64,000 nucleotides of DNA. Origin: Polynucleobacter sp. MWH-Jannik1A5. GTDB taxonomy: Bacteria; Pseudomonadota; Gammaproteobacteria; Burkholderiales; Burkholderiaceae. Every line of letters starts with the position of its first letter. Position 1 is the stretch's first letter. The notes beneath the pieces are model-generated. The model had not been told where the DNA came from, did no database searches, and saw only the letters and a program-made list of their open reading frames with translations. Both the position numbers and the translations under genes were made by a program. Below, piece after piece: positions 34,256 to 45,675 of this stretch. The stretch is from positions 883,376 to 947,375 of the forward strand of contig NZ_JACVPQ010000001.1 in assembly GCF_018881795.1 (NCBI RefSeq), written 5' to 3'.

Positions 34256-34879
34256 GTGGCACGTTACTTAGGGCCTAAGGCCAAATTAGCACGTCGGGAA
34301 GGTACCGACTTATTTTTAAAGAGCGCACGTCGCGCCCTGTCAGACAAGTGCAAGTTAGATACTAAGCCTGGTCAACATGGTCGTACATCTGGCTCAAGAA
34401 CATCTGATTACGGTAATCAATTGCGTGAAAAGCAAAAGGTTAAGCGTATCTATGGCGTATTAGAGCGTCAATTCCGTCGTTACTTCGCAGAAGCTGAGCG
34501 TCGTAAGGGCAACACTGGTGAAACATTGCTCCAGTTGCTTGAGTCACGTCTCGACAACGTGGTTTATCGCATGGGCTTTGGTTCAACACGCGCTGAAGCA
34601 CGTCAGTTGGTTTCTCATTGCGCAATTTTGCTCAATGGTAGCCCTGTCAATATTCCATCTATTCAGGTTAAGCCTGGTGATGTTGTTGCTATTCGTGAAA
34701 AAGCGAAGAAGCAAGCGCGTATTACAGAATCACTCAATTTGGTTGGGCAAATGGCAGCTGTTACTTGGGTTTCAGTTGACGCAGCCAAGCTCGAGGGAAC
34801 ATTTAAGCAAGTGCCTGACCGCGAAGATATTAGCGGTGAAATTAATGAAAGTTTGATCGTCGAATTGTATTCACGCTAA
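34256..34879 (+). CDS. rpsD: 30S ribosomal protein S4
   Basis: S4 initiates 30S assembly and takes part in rRNA antitermination. The start is GTG after an AAAGGAAAG site. The 207 residues include the S4 RNA-binding domain (about residues 96-160, with [23 protein letters not shown] written in part here as [19 protein letters not shown]). The N-terminal cysteine zinc site is absent, so it is the zinc-free form. Confidence 0.98.
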   Translation: MARYLGPKAKLARREGTDLFLKSARRALSDKCKLDTKPGQHGRTSGSRTSDYGNQLREKQKVKRIYGVLERQFRRYFAEAERRKGNTGETLLQLLESRLDNVVYRMGFGSTRAEARQLVSHCAILLNGSPVNIPSIQVKPGDVVAIREKAKKQARITESLNLVGQMAAVTWVSVDAAKLEGTFKQVPDREDISGEINESLIVELYSR

Positions 34880-34902
34880 TTAGGCACTCTCAAGGAAAAA
34901 AT

Positions 34903-35883
34903 ATGCAAACAAATTTGCTCAAGCCAAAGATTATTTCTGTTGAAGCGCTTACCGCCAACCAAGCTAAGGTTGTTATGGAGCCGTTCGAGCGTGGCTATGG
35001 CCACACACTCGGAAATGCATTACGTCGTGTACTTTTGTCCTCGATGGTTGGTTATGCACCAACTGAAGTAGCTATTGCAGGTGTTGTTCATGAGTACTCC
35101 ACATTAGATGGAGTTCAAGAGGACGTAGTAAATCTCTTGTTGAACCTCAAAGGTATCGTATTTAAGTTGCAGTCACGTGACGAAGTTACTATCAATTTGC
35201 GTAAAGAAGGCCCAGGCGTTGTTACTGCAAAAGATATCGATTTGCCACATGATGTAGAAATCATGAACCCTGATCACGTGATCGCTCACTTGTCTGCTGG
35301 TGGCAAGTTGGATATGCAGATCAAGGTTGAAAAAGGTCGTGGCTATGTTCCGGGTAACGTACGTCAATACAACGACGAAGCTACTAAGATCATTGGCCGT
35401 ATCGTGTTGGATGCTTCATTCAGCCCGGTAAGTCGTGTTAGCTACGCTGTTGAATCTGCTCGTGTTGAGCAACGTACCGACCTCGATCGTCTCGTAATGA
35501 CCATCGAAACAAACGGTGTGTTGTCTCCTGAAGAAGCAATTCGTCAAGCAGCTAGCATCTTGGTTGATCAGTTAGTTGTATTCGCAGCCCTCGAAAGCAG
35601 CGAAGTTTCTGGTGATTTAGCACCAAGCCGCTCTTCAATGGTTGATCCAATGTTGATGCGTCCGGTAGATGACCTCGAGTTGACAGTTCGCTCTGCAAAC
35701 TGCTTGAAGGCTGAGAACATTTACTACATCGGTGACTTGATTCAACGTACAGAGAATGAATTGTTGAAGACGCCTAATCTAGGTCGTAAATCTTTGAATG
35801 AAATCAAAGATGTATTGGCGGCTCGTGGCTTAAGTCTTGGCATGAAACTCGAAAGCTGGCCTCCAGCTAACCTCGAGAAATAA
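34903..35883 (+). CDS. rpoA: RNA polymerase subunit alpha
   Basis: Alpha dimerises to start polymerase assembly and contacts UP elements and activators. The 326 residues contain the N-terminal assembly domain with [17 protein letters not shown] and the C-terminal domain starting near residue 245. [19 protein letters not shown] and [16 protein letters not shown] belong to the DNA-binding surface. A CAAGGAAAA site lies upstream. Confidence 0.99.
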   Translation: MQTNLLKPKIISVEALTANQAKVVMEPFERGYGHTLGNALRRVLLSSMVGYAPTEVAIAGVVHEYSTLDGVQEDVVNLLLNLKGIVFKLQSRDEVTINLRKEGPGVVTAKDIDLPHDVEIMNPDHVIAHLSAGGKLDMQIKVEKGRGYVPGNVRQYNDEATKIIGRIVLDASFSPVSRVSYAVESARVEQRTDLDRLVMTIETNGVLSPEEAIRQAASILVDQLVVFAALESSEVSGDLAPSRSSMVDPMLMRPVDDLELTVRSANCLKAENIYYIGDLIQRTENELLKTPNLGRKSLNEIKDVLAARGLSLGMKLESWPPANLEK

Positions 35884-35899
35884 TTAGAAAGGAAGCATC

Positions 35900-36295
35900 A
35901 TGCGTCACGGAAACGGCTTACGCAAACTAAACAGAACATCATCACATCGCTTGGCGATGCTGCGCAACATGTCCAATTCACTTTTGGAGCACGAAGTCAT
36001 TAAAACGACTTTGCCAAAAGCCAAAGAATTGCGTATGGTTGTTGAGCCTTTGATTACCTTGGGTAAAAAAGACAACTTAGCAAACCGTCGCTTGGCATTC
36101 AATCGCACACGTGATCGCGATATCGTAGCCAAGCTCTTCACAGAACTCGGCCCACGTTACGCAACACGTCCAGGTGGCTACCTTCGTATTTTGAAGTTTG
36201 GCTTCCGTCACGGCGACAATGCACCTATGGCATTGGTTGAGTTGGTGGATCGCCCCGAAGTTGAAGAAACAGCAGTAGTAGCTGAAGAGGCTTAA
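35900..36295 (+). CDS. rplQ: 50S ribosomal protein L17
   Basis: L17 lies at the tunnel exit on the large subunit. The 131 residues begin [20 protein letters not shown]. They continue with [20 protein letters not shown], and end in an acidic [10 protein letters not shown] tail. It is the last gene of the supercluster and is followed by a terminator. Confidence 0.98.
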   Translation: MRHGNGLRKLNRTSSHRLAMLRNMSNSLLEHEVIKTTLPKAKELRMVVEPLITLGKKDNLANRRLAFNRTRDRDIVAKLFTELGPRYATRPGGYLRILKFGFRHGDNAPMALVELVDRPEVEETAVVAEEA

Positions 36296-36311
36296 GTCTC
36301 ACGGTTACAGT

Positions 36312-36340
36312 AAAAAGCCAGGCTTCGGTCTGGCTTTTTT
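36312..36340 (+). terminator. Terminator of the alpha operon
   Basis: A 10-bp stem (36312-36321 with 36330-36339) has a loop around TTCG and ends in six T residues. It closes the ribosomal-protein supercluster 16 bases after rplQ. Confidence 0.92.
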
Positions 36341-36364
36341 CATTTATCAGGTTATAAATACAGA

Positions 36365-36715
36365 ATGTCTAAAAACATCCCAGTCAATCACAGTAAGCTT
36401 TTGGTGGTGGTTACCAGCCTTCCTAGTTTGGATGCTGCTAAGGGCTTAGCCCGTGCCTTAGTTGAGCAGAATTTAGCTGCTTGCGCGCAGCTGACTGAGG
36501 GTATTCATTCGATTTATCGCTGGGAAGGCAAAATTTGCGAAGAGCAAGAAGTGTTGTTATCTGCAAAAACTATCGAAGCAAAGTGGCTTGAGATATTGGC
36601 TTTTATTCAAAGTGCCCATCCTTATGACCTGCCTGAGATCTTGGCTTTTTCACCAGAGCAGCATGAAAGACAGTACGGCGCATGGGTCGAGTCTGAGGTA
36701 AATTCGAAGTCATGA
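36365..36715 (+). CDS. cutA: Divalent-cation tolerance protein CutA
   Basis: CutA1 proteins are small trimeric cytosolic proteins linked to copper and other divalent-cation tolerance. Their exact role is unsettled. The 116 residues have the family features NLAACAQLTEGIHSIYRWEGK and HPYDLPEILAF. Its last bases overlap the dsbD start (ATGA), and in many proteobacteria cutA precedes dsbD, so the two are probably coexpressed. Confidence 0.94.
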   Translation: MSKNIPVNHSKLLVVVTSLPSLDAAKGLARALVEQNLAACAQLTEGIHSIYRWEGKICEEQEVLLSAKTIEAKWLEILAFIQSAHPYDLPEILAFSPEQHERQYGAWVESEVNSKS

Positions 36716-38388
36716 AATTACATTCTTTCTTGGTAAGAATTTTTGCGGTCATGTTACTCCTCTCTGCGCAAGTATTTGCTGCGCAAGATTTCTTGCCTCC
36801 AGAAAAAGCATTTCGGGTGGAGGCCACTTGGTTAGAAAATTCCAATCAAGTCGAACTAGAATTTCTGCCTTCTAAAGGTTATTACATCTACCAAGAGTCT
36901 TTAAAGTTCCAAGCAGGCTCACAGGCTGAGAAGCTAAGCAATATAAGGCCTGCATTACCACCGGGCATAGAAAAATTTGATGAAACTTTTCAAAAAAAGC
37001 TTCAGGTATACAAAGAACCATTCTTAGTTTTTCTAGAGATTAAGCCTGCAGTTGGGCAGCCTGTTCATTTGGAGATCACTCTTCAGGGTTGTGCAGAGGC
37101 AGGCATTTGCTACCCACCCATGACCCTTAAATTTTTACTTGCTGGACCCGGGGTCAAGGCTGCACCAATTCCAGATGTATTGGAGGGCGCGCCTTCACCT
37201 AGCTTTAAGGGAGGCGTGGAATTTAGTCTGACGGATTTATGGCGTGAGCGTGATGATGTAAATGCTATCGGCCGCTTTTTGGAAAACACTTCAACTGCGT
37301 ATTTATTTCTAGCCTTCTTTGTATTGGGCCTGGCTTTGGCATTTACGCCTTGCGTGCTTCCCATGTTGCCGATCCTATCCAGCGTCATCTTCGGGACTCA
37401 AGGTGGCAAAGCTATTTCAAAGGGCCGCGCTAGCGCCCTAGCATTGGCCTACGTCTTAGGGATGGCTTTGGTATATGCCTTAGCAGGCGTGCTCATGGCG
37501 GCTCTGGGGGGCAGCGTACAGCGTGCCCTACAAAGTCCTTTTGCGCTCGCCACCTTTGCCCTCTTGCTATTAGCTCTCTCTGGCAGTCTCTTTGGCTTAT
37601 ATGATCTGCGTCTACCCCAATCATGGCATCAGCATGTTGATAGGCTTGCAGGGCGTCAAAAGGGCGGCAGTGCATTTGGGGCCTTTGCTTTGGGCGGCAT
37701 TTCTACCTTGGTAGCTAGCCCATGCATTACGGCTCCCTTGGCAGGCGTTCTAGCCTTCATTGCGCAAACCGGCTCTATGAGTTTAGGCGCCGGACTCCTC
37801 TTTGTAATGGCGCTAGGAATGGGTCTACCGCTGCTATTTATTGCTGTTGAAGCCCGCATCTTGATTCCATCTACTGGAATCTGGATGGTGTGGTTACAGC
37901 GCACTCTAGGTGTTTTATTGGTTGCAACGGCTGCTTGGATTGCCTCGCCATTGCTGCAAAAGAATGACGCTCCTGGAACTGCAAAAACAGTTAATGGTCA
38001 GAGTATTCACCAAGTTGGAGACTTGGCGTTTATTGTGATTCAGTCGCCGGCGCAGCTTGATGTTCAATTGAGCAAAGCCAAAGAAGAAAAGAAACTAGTC
38101 CTCTTGGATTTTTATGCTGATTGGTGCATTAGTTGCAAAGAAATGGAAGTCAATACTTTTGCAAATCCAGAAGTCAGTAAAGTGCTAAAGCAGTTTGTTT
38201 TATTACAGGCTGATGTCACTGCAAACAGCCCCGATAACCAGGCTTTGCTGAAGCGCTTTGGTTTATTTGGTCCCCCAGGCATTCTGATCTTTGATCAAAA
38301 TTCGCAAGAGCAAAAAGATCAACGTGTGATTGGCTATATGCCACCACAACGTTTTATTGAGCGCTTAAGAAACGTGTTGAAAAACTAA
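36712..38388 (+). CDS. dsbD: Thiol:disulfide interchange protein DsbD
   Basis: DsbD moves electrons from cytosolic thioredoxin across the inner membrane to periplasmic DsbC, DsbG and cytochrome maturation proteins. The 558-residue protein has a signal peptide (about residues 1-23). A periplasmic alpha domain follows, with C127 and C133 (GCAEAGICYPP). The eight-helix membrane domain has redox C214 (FTPCVLP) and C338 (SPCITAP). A C-terminal thioredoxin-like domain carries C472 and C475 (WCISC). All six expected cysteines are present. The start overlaps cutA by 4 bases. Confidence 0.97.
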   Translation: MKLHSFLVRIFAVMLLLSAQVFAAQDFLPPEKAFRVEATWLENSNQVELEFLPSKGYYIYQESLKFQAGSQAEKLSNIRPALPPGIEKFDETFQKKLQVYKEPFLVFLEIKPAVGQPVHLEITLQGCAEAGICYPPMTLKFLLAGPGVKAAPIPDVLEGAPSPSFKGGVEFSLTDLWRERDDVNAIGRFLENTSTAYLFLAFFVLGLALAFTPCVLPMLPILSSVIFGTQGGKAISKGRASALALAYVLGMALVYALAGVLMAALGGSVQRALQSPFALATFALLLLALSGSLFGLYDLRLPQSWHQHVDRLAGRQKGGSAFGAFALGGISTLVASPCITAPLAGVLAFIAQTGSMSLGAGLLFVMALGMGLPLLFIAVEARILIPSTGIWMVWLQRTLGVLLVATAAWIASPLLQKNDAPGTAKTVNGQSIHQVGDLAFIVIQSPAQLDVQLSKAKEEKKLVLLDFYADWCISCKEMEVNTFANPEVSKVLKQFVLLQADVTANSPDNQALLKRFGLFGPPGILIFDQNSQEQKDQRVIGYMPPQRFIERLRNVLKN

Positions 38389-38420
38389 AGCAGCCATACA
38401 GCAACCGAGTTACTACTTCA

Positions 38421-40092
<1,672 letters not shown>

Positions 40093-40206
40093 GTCCAGAA
40101 GCTATTGTAAAATCACGCAAAATCATGAAATATCTCATGGTGTTGGGTAAAAGGTTGTAAATGCAGGGCCCAAACACTTTTAGGAATTTTTGCCAAGGTA
40201 AACATA

Positions 40207-40932
40207 ATGCGTCAAACCTCTCAAATCTCCAAATTAACTAGCTTACGTGCTGGTTTTGCGGCTCTCTCTATTTTCGCCTTGATTGGCATTTCTGGCACAG
40301 TTTTTGCTGCCGATGCGGCTCCGGCTGCACCTGCTGCTGAAGCTAAGGCTGCTGTTCCAGGCAAGCCAAAAGTTGATGCAGCAGCTGGCGAAGCTCTGTA
40401 CTCTAATGGCGACCCTTCACGCGGCGTTACAGCTTGTCTTACTTGCCACGGCCCTAAAGGTCAAAGCGCAGTTGCTACTTGGCCTAAGTTATCTGCTCAA
40501 CACGCAGCATATACAGCCAAGCAGTTGAAGAACTTTAAAGAAGGTACTCGTGCTAATCCTGTGATGATGGGTATGTCAGCCACATTGACTGAACAGGATA
40601 TGCAAAACATTGCAGCTTATTTAGTTAAGCAGCCCGTTTCTTTGGGTGTTGCTCAAGACAAGGCAACCATCGAGTTAGGTCAAAGTATCTACCGCGGCGG
40701 TATTGCAGCAAAGGGTGTTCCAGCATGTGCAGCTTGCCATAGCCCAACAGGTGCTGGCATTCCTTCACAGTACCCACGTTTAGGTGGTCAATGGGCTGAT
40801 TACTCATACGCACAATTGGTTGCATTTAGTAATGGCACTCGCAAGAATGGTCCAATGATGACGGCTATTGCAGGCAAGATGTCAGATTTAGAAATGAAAG
40901 CAGTTTCTGACTACATCGCAGGATTACGTTAA
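40207..40932 (+). CDS. Dihaem cytochrome c, c4 type
   Basis: This is a periplasmic electron carrier with two class I c-type domains, most like cytochrome c4, which usually feeds terminal oxidases. The 241-residue precursor has a signal peptide (cleavage probably near residue 35, after VFA). An Ala/Pro-rich linker follows, then haem sites C77-C80-H81 (CLTCH) and C174-C177-H178 (CAACH). Methionines in RANPVMMGMS and GPMMTAI may be axial ligands. In many betaproteobacteria this gene lies next to engB, as here. Confidence 0.93.
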   Translation: MRQTSQISKLTSLRAGFAALSIFALIGISGTVFAADAAPAAPAAEAKAAVPGKPKVDAAAGEALYSNGDPSRGVTACLTCHGPKGQSAVATWPKLSAQHAAYTAKQLKNFKEGTRANPVMMGMSATLTEQDMQNIAAYLVKQPVSLGVAQDKATIELGQSIYRGGIAAKGVPACAACHSPTGAGIPSQYPRLGGQWADYSYAQLVAFSNGTRKNGPMMTAIAGKMSDLEMKAVSDYIAGLR

Positions 40933-40952
40933 TTAGTAACAGCATAAAAAAC

Positions 40953-40981
40953 AAAACCCCGCTCATGTAGCGGGGTTTTTT
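40953..40981. terminator. Bidirectional terminator between cytochrome c and lysA
   Basis: An 11-bp stem (40953-40963 with 40969-40979) with a 5-base loop is flanked by T residues on the + side. On the other side a run of A residues gives T residues on the - strand. It lies between convergent genes and can stop transcription from both. Confidence 0.9.
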
Positions 40982-41023
40982 ATTGCCTCAAACTTTTACG
41001 ACGTTATCAACAGATGTAAATTG

Positions 41024-42322
41024 TTAACTTGGTAAAACTGTTTCCGAAGAGAATAAATCCGCAGTATTTTCACGAGCACGAATGACGTAAGCATTTTTTC
41101 CATCAACCATAATCTCAGCAGGTTTAGGGCGCGTATTGTAGTTGGATGCCATTACAAAACCATAAGCGCCAGCAGAAAGAATGGCGAGAAGATCGCCTTC
41201 TTCAATAGCTAGATGACGATCTCTTCCTAGCCAGTCACCGGATTCGCAAACAGGGCCAACAATGTCATAAGTTAAGGCTGTAGCTGTTTTATTCTGTACC
41301 GGGACAATGCCATGATGCGCTTCATATAAGGCTGGACGCATCAGCTCAGTCATTGCGGCATCCACAATACAAAAGTTCTTTTCAGCACCTGGCTTTAAAT
41401 ATTCCACCGTGGTTAGGAGTACGCCAGCATTACCAACTAATGATCTGCCTGGCTCAAGAACAACATCCAGATGGCCAAAGCCACGTTCAGCCACGCGATT
41501 TAATAAAGTGTTTGTAAAGTCGGTAATGTCTGGCGGAGTTTCATCGCTATATGAAATTCCGAGACCGCCACCTAGATCTAGGTGGTGAATAACAATGCCT
41601 TCTTTTTTCAGTTGTGCAACAAGGTCCAATACTTTGTCGAGCGCATCTAAGTAAGGTGCAGTAGTGGTAATTTGTGAGCCAATGTGGCAATCAATACCGA
41701 CAACATCAATTTGAGAAAGTTGTGATGCTTCACGGTATGTTTTTAAAACCTCGTGATAGGCGATGCCAAATTTATTGCCCTTCAATCCAGTAGAAATATA
41801 AGGATGAGTTTGTGCATCCACATCCGGATTAACGCGTAAAGAAATAGGGGCGCGCAGATTTAATTCAGATGCAACCCGATTGATTTTATGTAGCTCGGCG
41901 ATGGACTCAACATTGATGCATTTCACACCAGCTTTTAGGGCTGCGCCAATTTCAGAGGCGGATTTACCTACGCCAGCAAATACCAGGCTTTTCGGATCTG
42001 CACCAATGGCTAACGCACGCGCTAATTCGCCGCCGCTAACTAAATCAAACCCAGAGCCCAATTTTTTAAAGCAATCAAGCACTGCTAAATTACTATTGGC
42101 TTTCATGGCATAGTGCACGCGCGCACGACGTTTGCCGTTGCTATCAATACAGGCCTTATCGTATGCCTGATAGGCCTCAGTTAATGCTTTTTTGCTATAG
42201 ACATAGAGCGGGGTGCCAAACTCTTTTGCTAAATCTGCCAGTGGAATTTCTTCGGCAAACCAGTTGCCATTACGTTCCGAAAAACCGGATAACTGAGGAA
42301 TTGGAAGTGCTTTGCTTGTCAT
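41024..42322 (-). CDS. lysA: Diaminopimelate decarboxylase
   Basis: LysA makes L-lysine from meso-diaminopimelate, the last step of the pathway. It is a PLP enzyme of the alanine-racemase fold. The 432 residues include PLP lysine K74 (VHYAMKANSN), the HIGSQI motif and the glycine-rich phosphate loop (LDLGGGLGISY). The second-subunit cysteine motif is CESGDWLGRDR. Its start codon overlaps the lptM stop by one base (TAATG), and lptM-lysA is a widely conserved pair. Confidence 0.97.
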   Translation of the reverse strand: MTSKALPIPQLSGFSERNGNWFAEEIPLADLAKEFGTPLYVYSKKALTEAYQAYDKACIDSNGKRRARVHYAMKANSNLAVLDCFKKLGSGFDLVSGGELARALAIGADPKSLVFAGVGKSASEIGAALKAGVKCINVESIAELHKINRVASELNLRAPISLRVNPDVDAQTHPYISTGLKGNKFGIAYHEVLKTYREASQLSQIDVVGIDCHIGSQITTTAPYLDALDKVLDLVAQLKKEGIVIHHLDLGGGLGISYSDETPPDITDFTNTLLNRVAERGFGHLDVVLEPGRSLVGNAGVLLTTVEYLKPGAEKNFCIVDAAMTELMRPALYEAHHGIVPVQNKTATALTYDIVGPVCESGDWLGRDRHLAIEEGDLLAILSAGAYGFVMASNYNTRPKPAEIMVDGKNAYVIRARENTADLFSSETVLPS

Positions 42323-42513
42323 TACTTGGCCGTTGAAGGATTGCTTGGGCTGGCAGGTGTTTGGGGTGGGTAGAGTTTGCCTTTGGGTTCAGGCTCTGTG
42401 GGAGCCGGAGGGGCAGATGGCACATTGGGCAAAAATAGCGGTCCTCTTACCCCACACCCAACAAGGGATATTAAAAAGCTAAGGCAGAGGGCTCTATTAA
42501 GAATCGCTATCAT
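42322..42513 (-). CDS. lptM: Small lipoprotein LptM (YifL-like)
   Basis: LptM is a short outer-membrane lipoprotein that helps assemble the LptD LPS translocon. The ATG at 42513 gives 63 residues with a signal peptide and lipobox LVGC at residues 17-20. The family signature CGVRGPLFLP follows directly and leads into a proline-rich tail. A longer frame to 42570 adds 19 residues before the signal and would overlap cyaY. It is divergent from cyaY and coupled to lysA. Confidence 0.92.
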   Translation of the reverse strand: MIAILNRALCLSFLISLVGCGVRGPLFLPNVPSAPPAPTEPEPKGKLYPPQTPASPSNPSTAK

Positions 42514-42560
42514 GAATGTCTCTAAAACGAATGATTGAATATAGCATGCAGGACTCCAGT

Positions 42561-42938
42561 ATGAATCCAAATAATTCAGGCACAGAAACCATTGATGACA
42601 AGCAGTTTTATCAACTGGGAAGTCACCTACTACATTCTATAGAGGCGGCGCTAGAAGCTGCAGATGATGCGCTAGATCTGGATTTAGACGTCGAGCGCCA
42701 GGGCGGTAACGTCATCAATATTCGTTTTAAGGATAGAAGCGTCATCGTGGTGAATACTCAGCCACCTTTGCATGAAATTTGGGTAGCCGCAAAATCAGGC
42801 GGATATCACTATCGCTGGGCTGGCACTGTGGCCAAGCCTTTATGGCTAGATACTAAAACAGGCAAAGAGCTTTTAAGTGATTTATCAGAGTTTGCTACTG
42901 CTCAGGCAGGCCAAGAAATAAAGATTGCTCTTATTTAA
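42561..42938 (+). CDS. cyaY: Frataxin homologue CyaY
   Basis: CyaY binds iron and regulates cysteine desulfurase IscS in Fe-S cluster assembly. I choose the ATG at 42561 (125 residues) because AGGA lies 7 bases before it. Three upstream in-frame ATGs would extend it towards lptM. The acidic first helix ([16 protein letters not shown]) and the [22 protein letters not shown] core are typical. Its stop codon overlaps the aroB stop on the other strand. Confidence 0.94.
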   Translation: MNPNNSGTETIDDKQFYQLGSHLLHSIEAALEAADDALDLDLDVERQGGNVINIRFKDRSVIVVNTQPPLHEIWVAAKSGGYHYRWAGTVAKPLWLDTKTGKELLSDLSEFATAQAGQEIKIALI

Positions 42939-44029
42939 GCGGCACCAGTAGCTTTCAATGTTTCAATGACCTGGTCGTCAGCGACGCTCTTAATCTGGGC
43001 TTTACCAATCTTTTCTAAAACAACGTAACGAATTTGCCCGCCCTCAGTTTTTTTATCAACCTGCATCAGCTCCATGTAGCGATCCCCACCAAACTTAGGT
43101 GGGGTAATTGGTAGATTCATCGATTGGATGATTTTGGTGAGGCGCTGGACATCGGCTTCACTGATGTAGTTAAGGCGGCGCGATAAATCGGCACCTAACA
43201 CCATGCCGCAACCAACCGCTTCGCCATGCAACCATTCGCCGTAACCCATGCCTGCTTCAATTGCATGTCCAAAAGTGTGACCAAAGTTCAGAGTTGCACG
43301 AATGCCCCCCTCTCTTTCATCTGCAGACACTACTGCAGATTTAATTTCGCACGAACGCAAAACTGCGTGACCCATGGCGTCAGTGTCACAAGCCAATAAT
43401 GCCTTTGCATTAGCCTCGATCCAATTTAAAAACTGCGCATCGGCAATAGCACCATGTTTAACCACTTCCGCAAGACCGGCGGAGAGTTCTCTTGGGGGTA
43501 AAGTCTTTAAAGTATTAAGGTCTGCAATCACAGCAACGGGCTGATGAAAGGCGCCAATCATATTTTTACCAAGCGGATGGTTGATGCCAGTCTTTCCGCC
43601 TACAGATGAATCCACCTGAGCTAGCAAGGTTGTTGGTACTTGAATAAAGCGAATGCCACGCATGAAGCTGGCTGCAGCAAATCCAGTCATATCACCAATG
43701 ACTCCACCGCCTAAGGCAACCAGCATTGTTTGACGATCAGCGCCAAACTTCAACAGGTCATCAAAAATAAGCTGAAGGTTTTTCCAGTCTTTATAAGACT
43801 CTCCGTCAGGTAACGCAATCGTTCTAACAGGCTTGCCAAAAGTATTTAGAGTCTTGGTCAGACGCTCTGCGTAAATTGGGGCAACCGTAGTGTTGCTGAC
43901 GATGTAGATAGAGGTTGCTTTTGCACAGGCGCTAAATAGGTTAGGCTGATCAATGAGGTCTGTGCCAATATAAATTGGATAACTGCGATTACCAAGATCA
44001 ACTTCAAGTGTTTTCATCATATTCTTCAA
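42935..44029 (-). CDS. aroB: 3-dehydroquinate synthase
   Basis: AroB converts DAHP to 3-dehydroquinate, step 2 of the shikimate pathway, using NAD and a divalent metal. The 364 residues include the NAD-binding [19 protein letters not shown] and the [20 protein letters not shown] signature. Metal histidines lie in [12 protein letters not shown]. The start could be this ATG or one of two others within five residues. It begins inside the last bases of aroK (4-base overlap). Confidence 0.97.
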   Translation of the reverse strand: MKNMMKTLEVDLGNRSYPIYIGTDLIDQPNLFSACAKATSIYIVSNTTVAPIYAERLTKTLNTFGKPVRTIALPDGESYKDWKNLQLIFDDLLKFGADRQTMLVALGGGVIGDMTGFAAASFMRGIRFIQVPTTLLAQVDSSVGGKTGINHPLGKNMIGAFHQPVAVIADLNTLKTLPPRELSAGLAEVVKHGAIADAQFLNWIEANAKALLACDTDAMGHAVLRSCEIKSAVVSADEREGGIRATLNFGHTFGHAIEAGMGYGEWLHGEAVGCGMVLGADLSRRLNYISEADVQRLTKIIQSMNLPITPPKFGGDRYMELMQVDKKTEGGQIRYVVLEKIGKAQIKSVADDQVIETLKATGAA

Positions 44030-44550
44030 GCGGAAAGTTCAAGCTGCATAATTAAGGTGTTGACCAATTGATTAACACTTGGTTTACCAGTTTCAATAAC
44101 GTGGTCAGCAATTTCGCGATAGAGGGGATCGCGAATAGCGTATAAATTTTCTAGAATTTTTTTGGCATCGCCATTTTTAAGAAGTGGACGCCCTTCACCA
44201 CCTTTAGTGCGATGCCAAAGCTCAATTGGATTTGCGTGCAAATAAATGACGGTCCCATGATCGCTGAGTGCTTGACGATTTTCTGGCAATAAAACAGCGC
44301 CACCACCAGTTGCCAAAATAATGTCTCTTTCATTGGTGATTTCACGAATGGCTTGAGCCTCTCTTTTGCGAAAACCCTCTTCACCTTCCATTTCAAAAAT
44401 GACGGGAATTTTTACGCCGCAGCGTTCTTCGATGACATGGTCGGCATCTAGAAATCGACGCCCTAATTTTTTGGCTAGGACTTTACCGACGGTCGACTTC
44501 CCGGCGCCCATCAGGCCGATTAGAAAGATATTGTTTGTCGAAGAGTTCAC
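44026..44550 (-). CDS. aroK: Shikimate kinase
   Basis: AroK phosphorylates shikimate. The 174 residues have the P-loop GLMGAGKST (residues 12-20) and the shikimate-binding segments DADHVIEE and [16 protein letters not shown] and the lid arginines are also present. It precedes aroB with a 4-base overlap. In many proteobacteria aroK follows pilQ, and here it follows the short secretin gene after 12 bases. Confidence 0.97.
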   Translation of the reverse strand: MNSSTNNIFLIGLMGAGKSTVGKVLAKKLGRRFLDADHVIEERCGVKIPVIFEMEGEEGFRKREAQAIREITNERDIILATGGGAVLLPENRQALSDHGTVIYLHANPIELWHRTKGGEGRPLLKNGDAKKILENLYAIRDPLYREIADHVIETGKPSVNQLVNTLIMQLELSA

Positions 44551-44562
44551 CCCTCGATTTTA

Positions 44563-45675
44563 TTAGGGTTTGTCGAGAACAGTCGGAGTTAAAAAGACTA
44601 GCAGCTCAGTTTTATCTTGCAATTTGGATTTATGGCGAAAAAAATGGCCAATCAGCGGAATATCCCCCAATAAAGGGATCTTGACTTCATCCTCTCGTTC
44701 GGTTGTCTGAAAGATGCCGCCAATGATCGCTGTTCCACCATTTTCAACAGTGACCTCGGAACTGAGGCTTTTGGTGTCTATGGCATACCCTTGCTCTGTT
44801 TTCATGCCCACTGTGTCCTTATTGATTCCTACTAGCATTGAAATCTTGCCATCTGGATGAATTTTGGGAAGGACTTCGAGGCGTAAATTAGCCTTTCTAA
44901 ATTGCAATTTACTGCCGTTTTGATTGGAGGTTTGATAGGGAAGTTCGGTGCCTTGTTCAATTGTTGCTTTGACTTGGTCGCCCGTCATAATGCGGGGATT
45001 GGACAGTATTTTTCCTTGACCCTCTGATTCCAGGGCAGATAGTTCTGCTTGCAGAATACGGTTAGCATTTTTAGACACTAAAGTTGCAGCCACGGTTGCT
45101 GGATTGAAGCCGCTTAACCCAGCGCCACCTAAGTCAAGATTACCTGTCAGCTTTTGATTGCCGGCTCCATTTGCTTGATATCCCAGTTTGACCCCTAGCT
45201 CTCTAGCAAAGCGTTCATCTGCCTCCACAATCCGAGCCTCTATCAGAATCTGTCTTGGACTGTTGATGTGATCTCCACCAAATGGAAGAGCTGCATCCTC
45301 ACGACGAAACTTTTGGAAGGCCTGGATTTCTGCATGGGGTCCGATCCAATAGATATCACCATTGCGTACGAGTCTCAAACCACGGCTGGCAATAATAGAG
45401 TCCAGCGCGGTCTGCCAGGGAGTCTTATGGAGGTCGACTGAAATCTTTCCTTTGATTGATTCACTTAATAAAAAATTGGTATTCCCCAATTTAGCTAAAA
45501 CCAGCAAAAGATCTCTTATTTCTATCTCAGTAAATTGCAGGCTAATTGGTCTCAACAGGTGATTTTGTGAGGGCGCGTTTCCGCCTGCTAGATTGGGTAA
45601 AAAAAGCATCAACAAAGCAAGCAAAGTAGTGATGCTGTTTAAGTGGCATTGAAGAAAATGCAGGGTGCGTTTCAT
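44563..45675 (-). CDS. Short PilQ-like secretin
   Basis: Secretins form the outer-membrane gate of type IV pili and type II secretion. This 370-residue protein has an N-terminal hydrophobic signal (about residues 14-32). A small N0/STN-like domain follows (about residues 42-105, QFTEIEIRDLLLVLAKLG). The secretin core begins RQILIEARIVEADERFARELG and ends DIPLIGHFFRHKSKLQDKTELLVFLTPTVL. The AMIN domains and the second N-domain of a normal PilQ (about 700 residues) are absent. It keeps the place of pilQ before aroK. It may be a reduced pilus secretin or a relic. Confidence 0.85.
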   Translation of the reverse strand: MKRTLHFLQCHLNSITTLLALLMLFLPNLAGGNAPSQNHLLRPISLQFTEIEIRDLLLVLAKLGNTNFLLSESIKGKISVDLHKTPWQTALDSIIASRGLRLVRNGDIYWIGPHAEIQAFQKFRREDAALPFGGDHINSPRQILIEARIVEADERFARELGVKLGYQANGAGNQKLTGNLDLGGAGLSGFNPATVAATLVSKNANRILQAELSALESEGQGKILSNPRIMTGDQVKATIEQGTELPYQTSNQNGSKLQFRKANLRLEVLPKIHPDGKISMLVGINKDTVGMKTEQGYAIDTKSLSSEVTVENGGTAIIGGIFQTTEREDEVKIPLLGDIPLIGHFFRHKSKLQDKTELLVFLTPTVLDKP

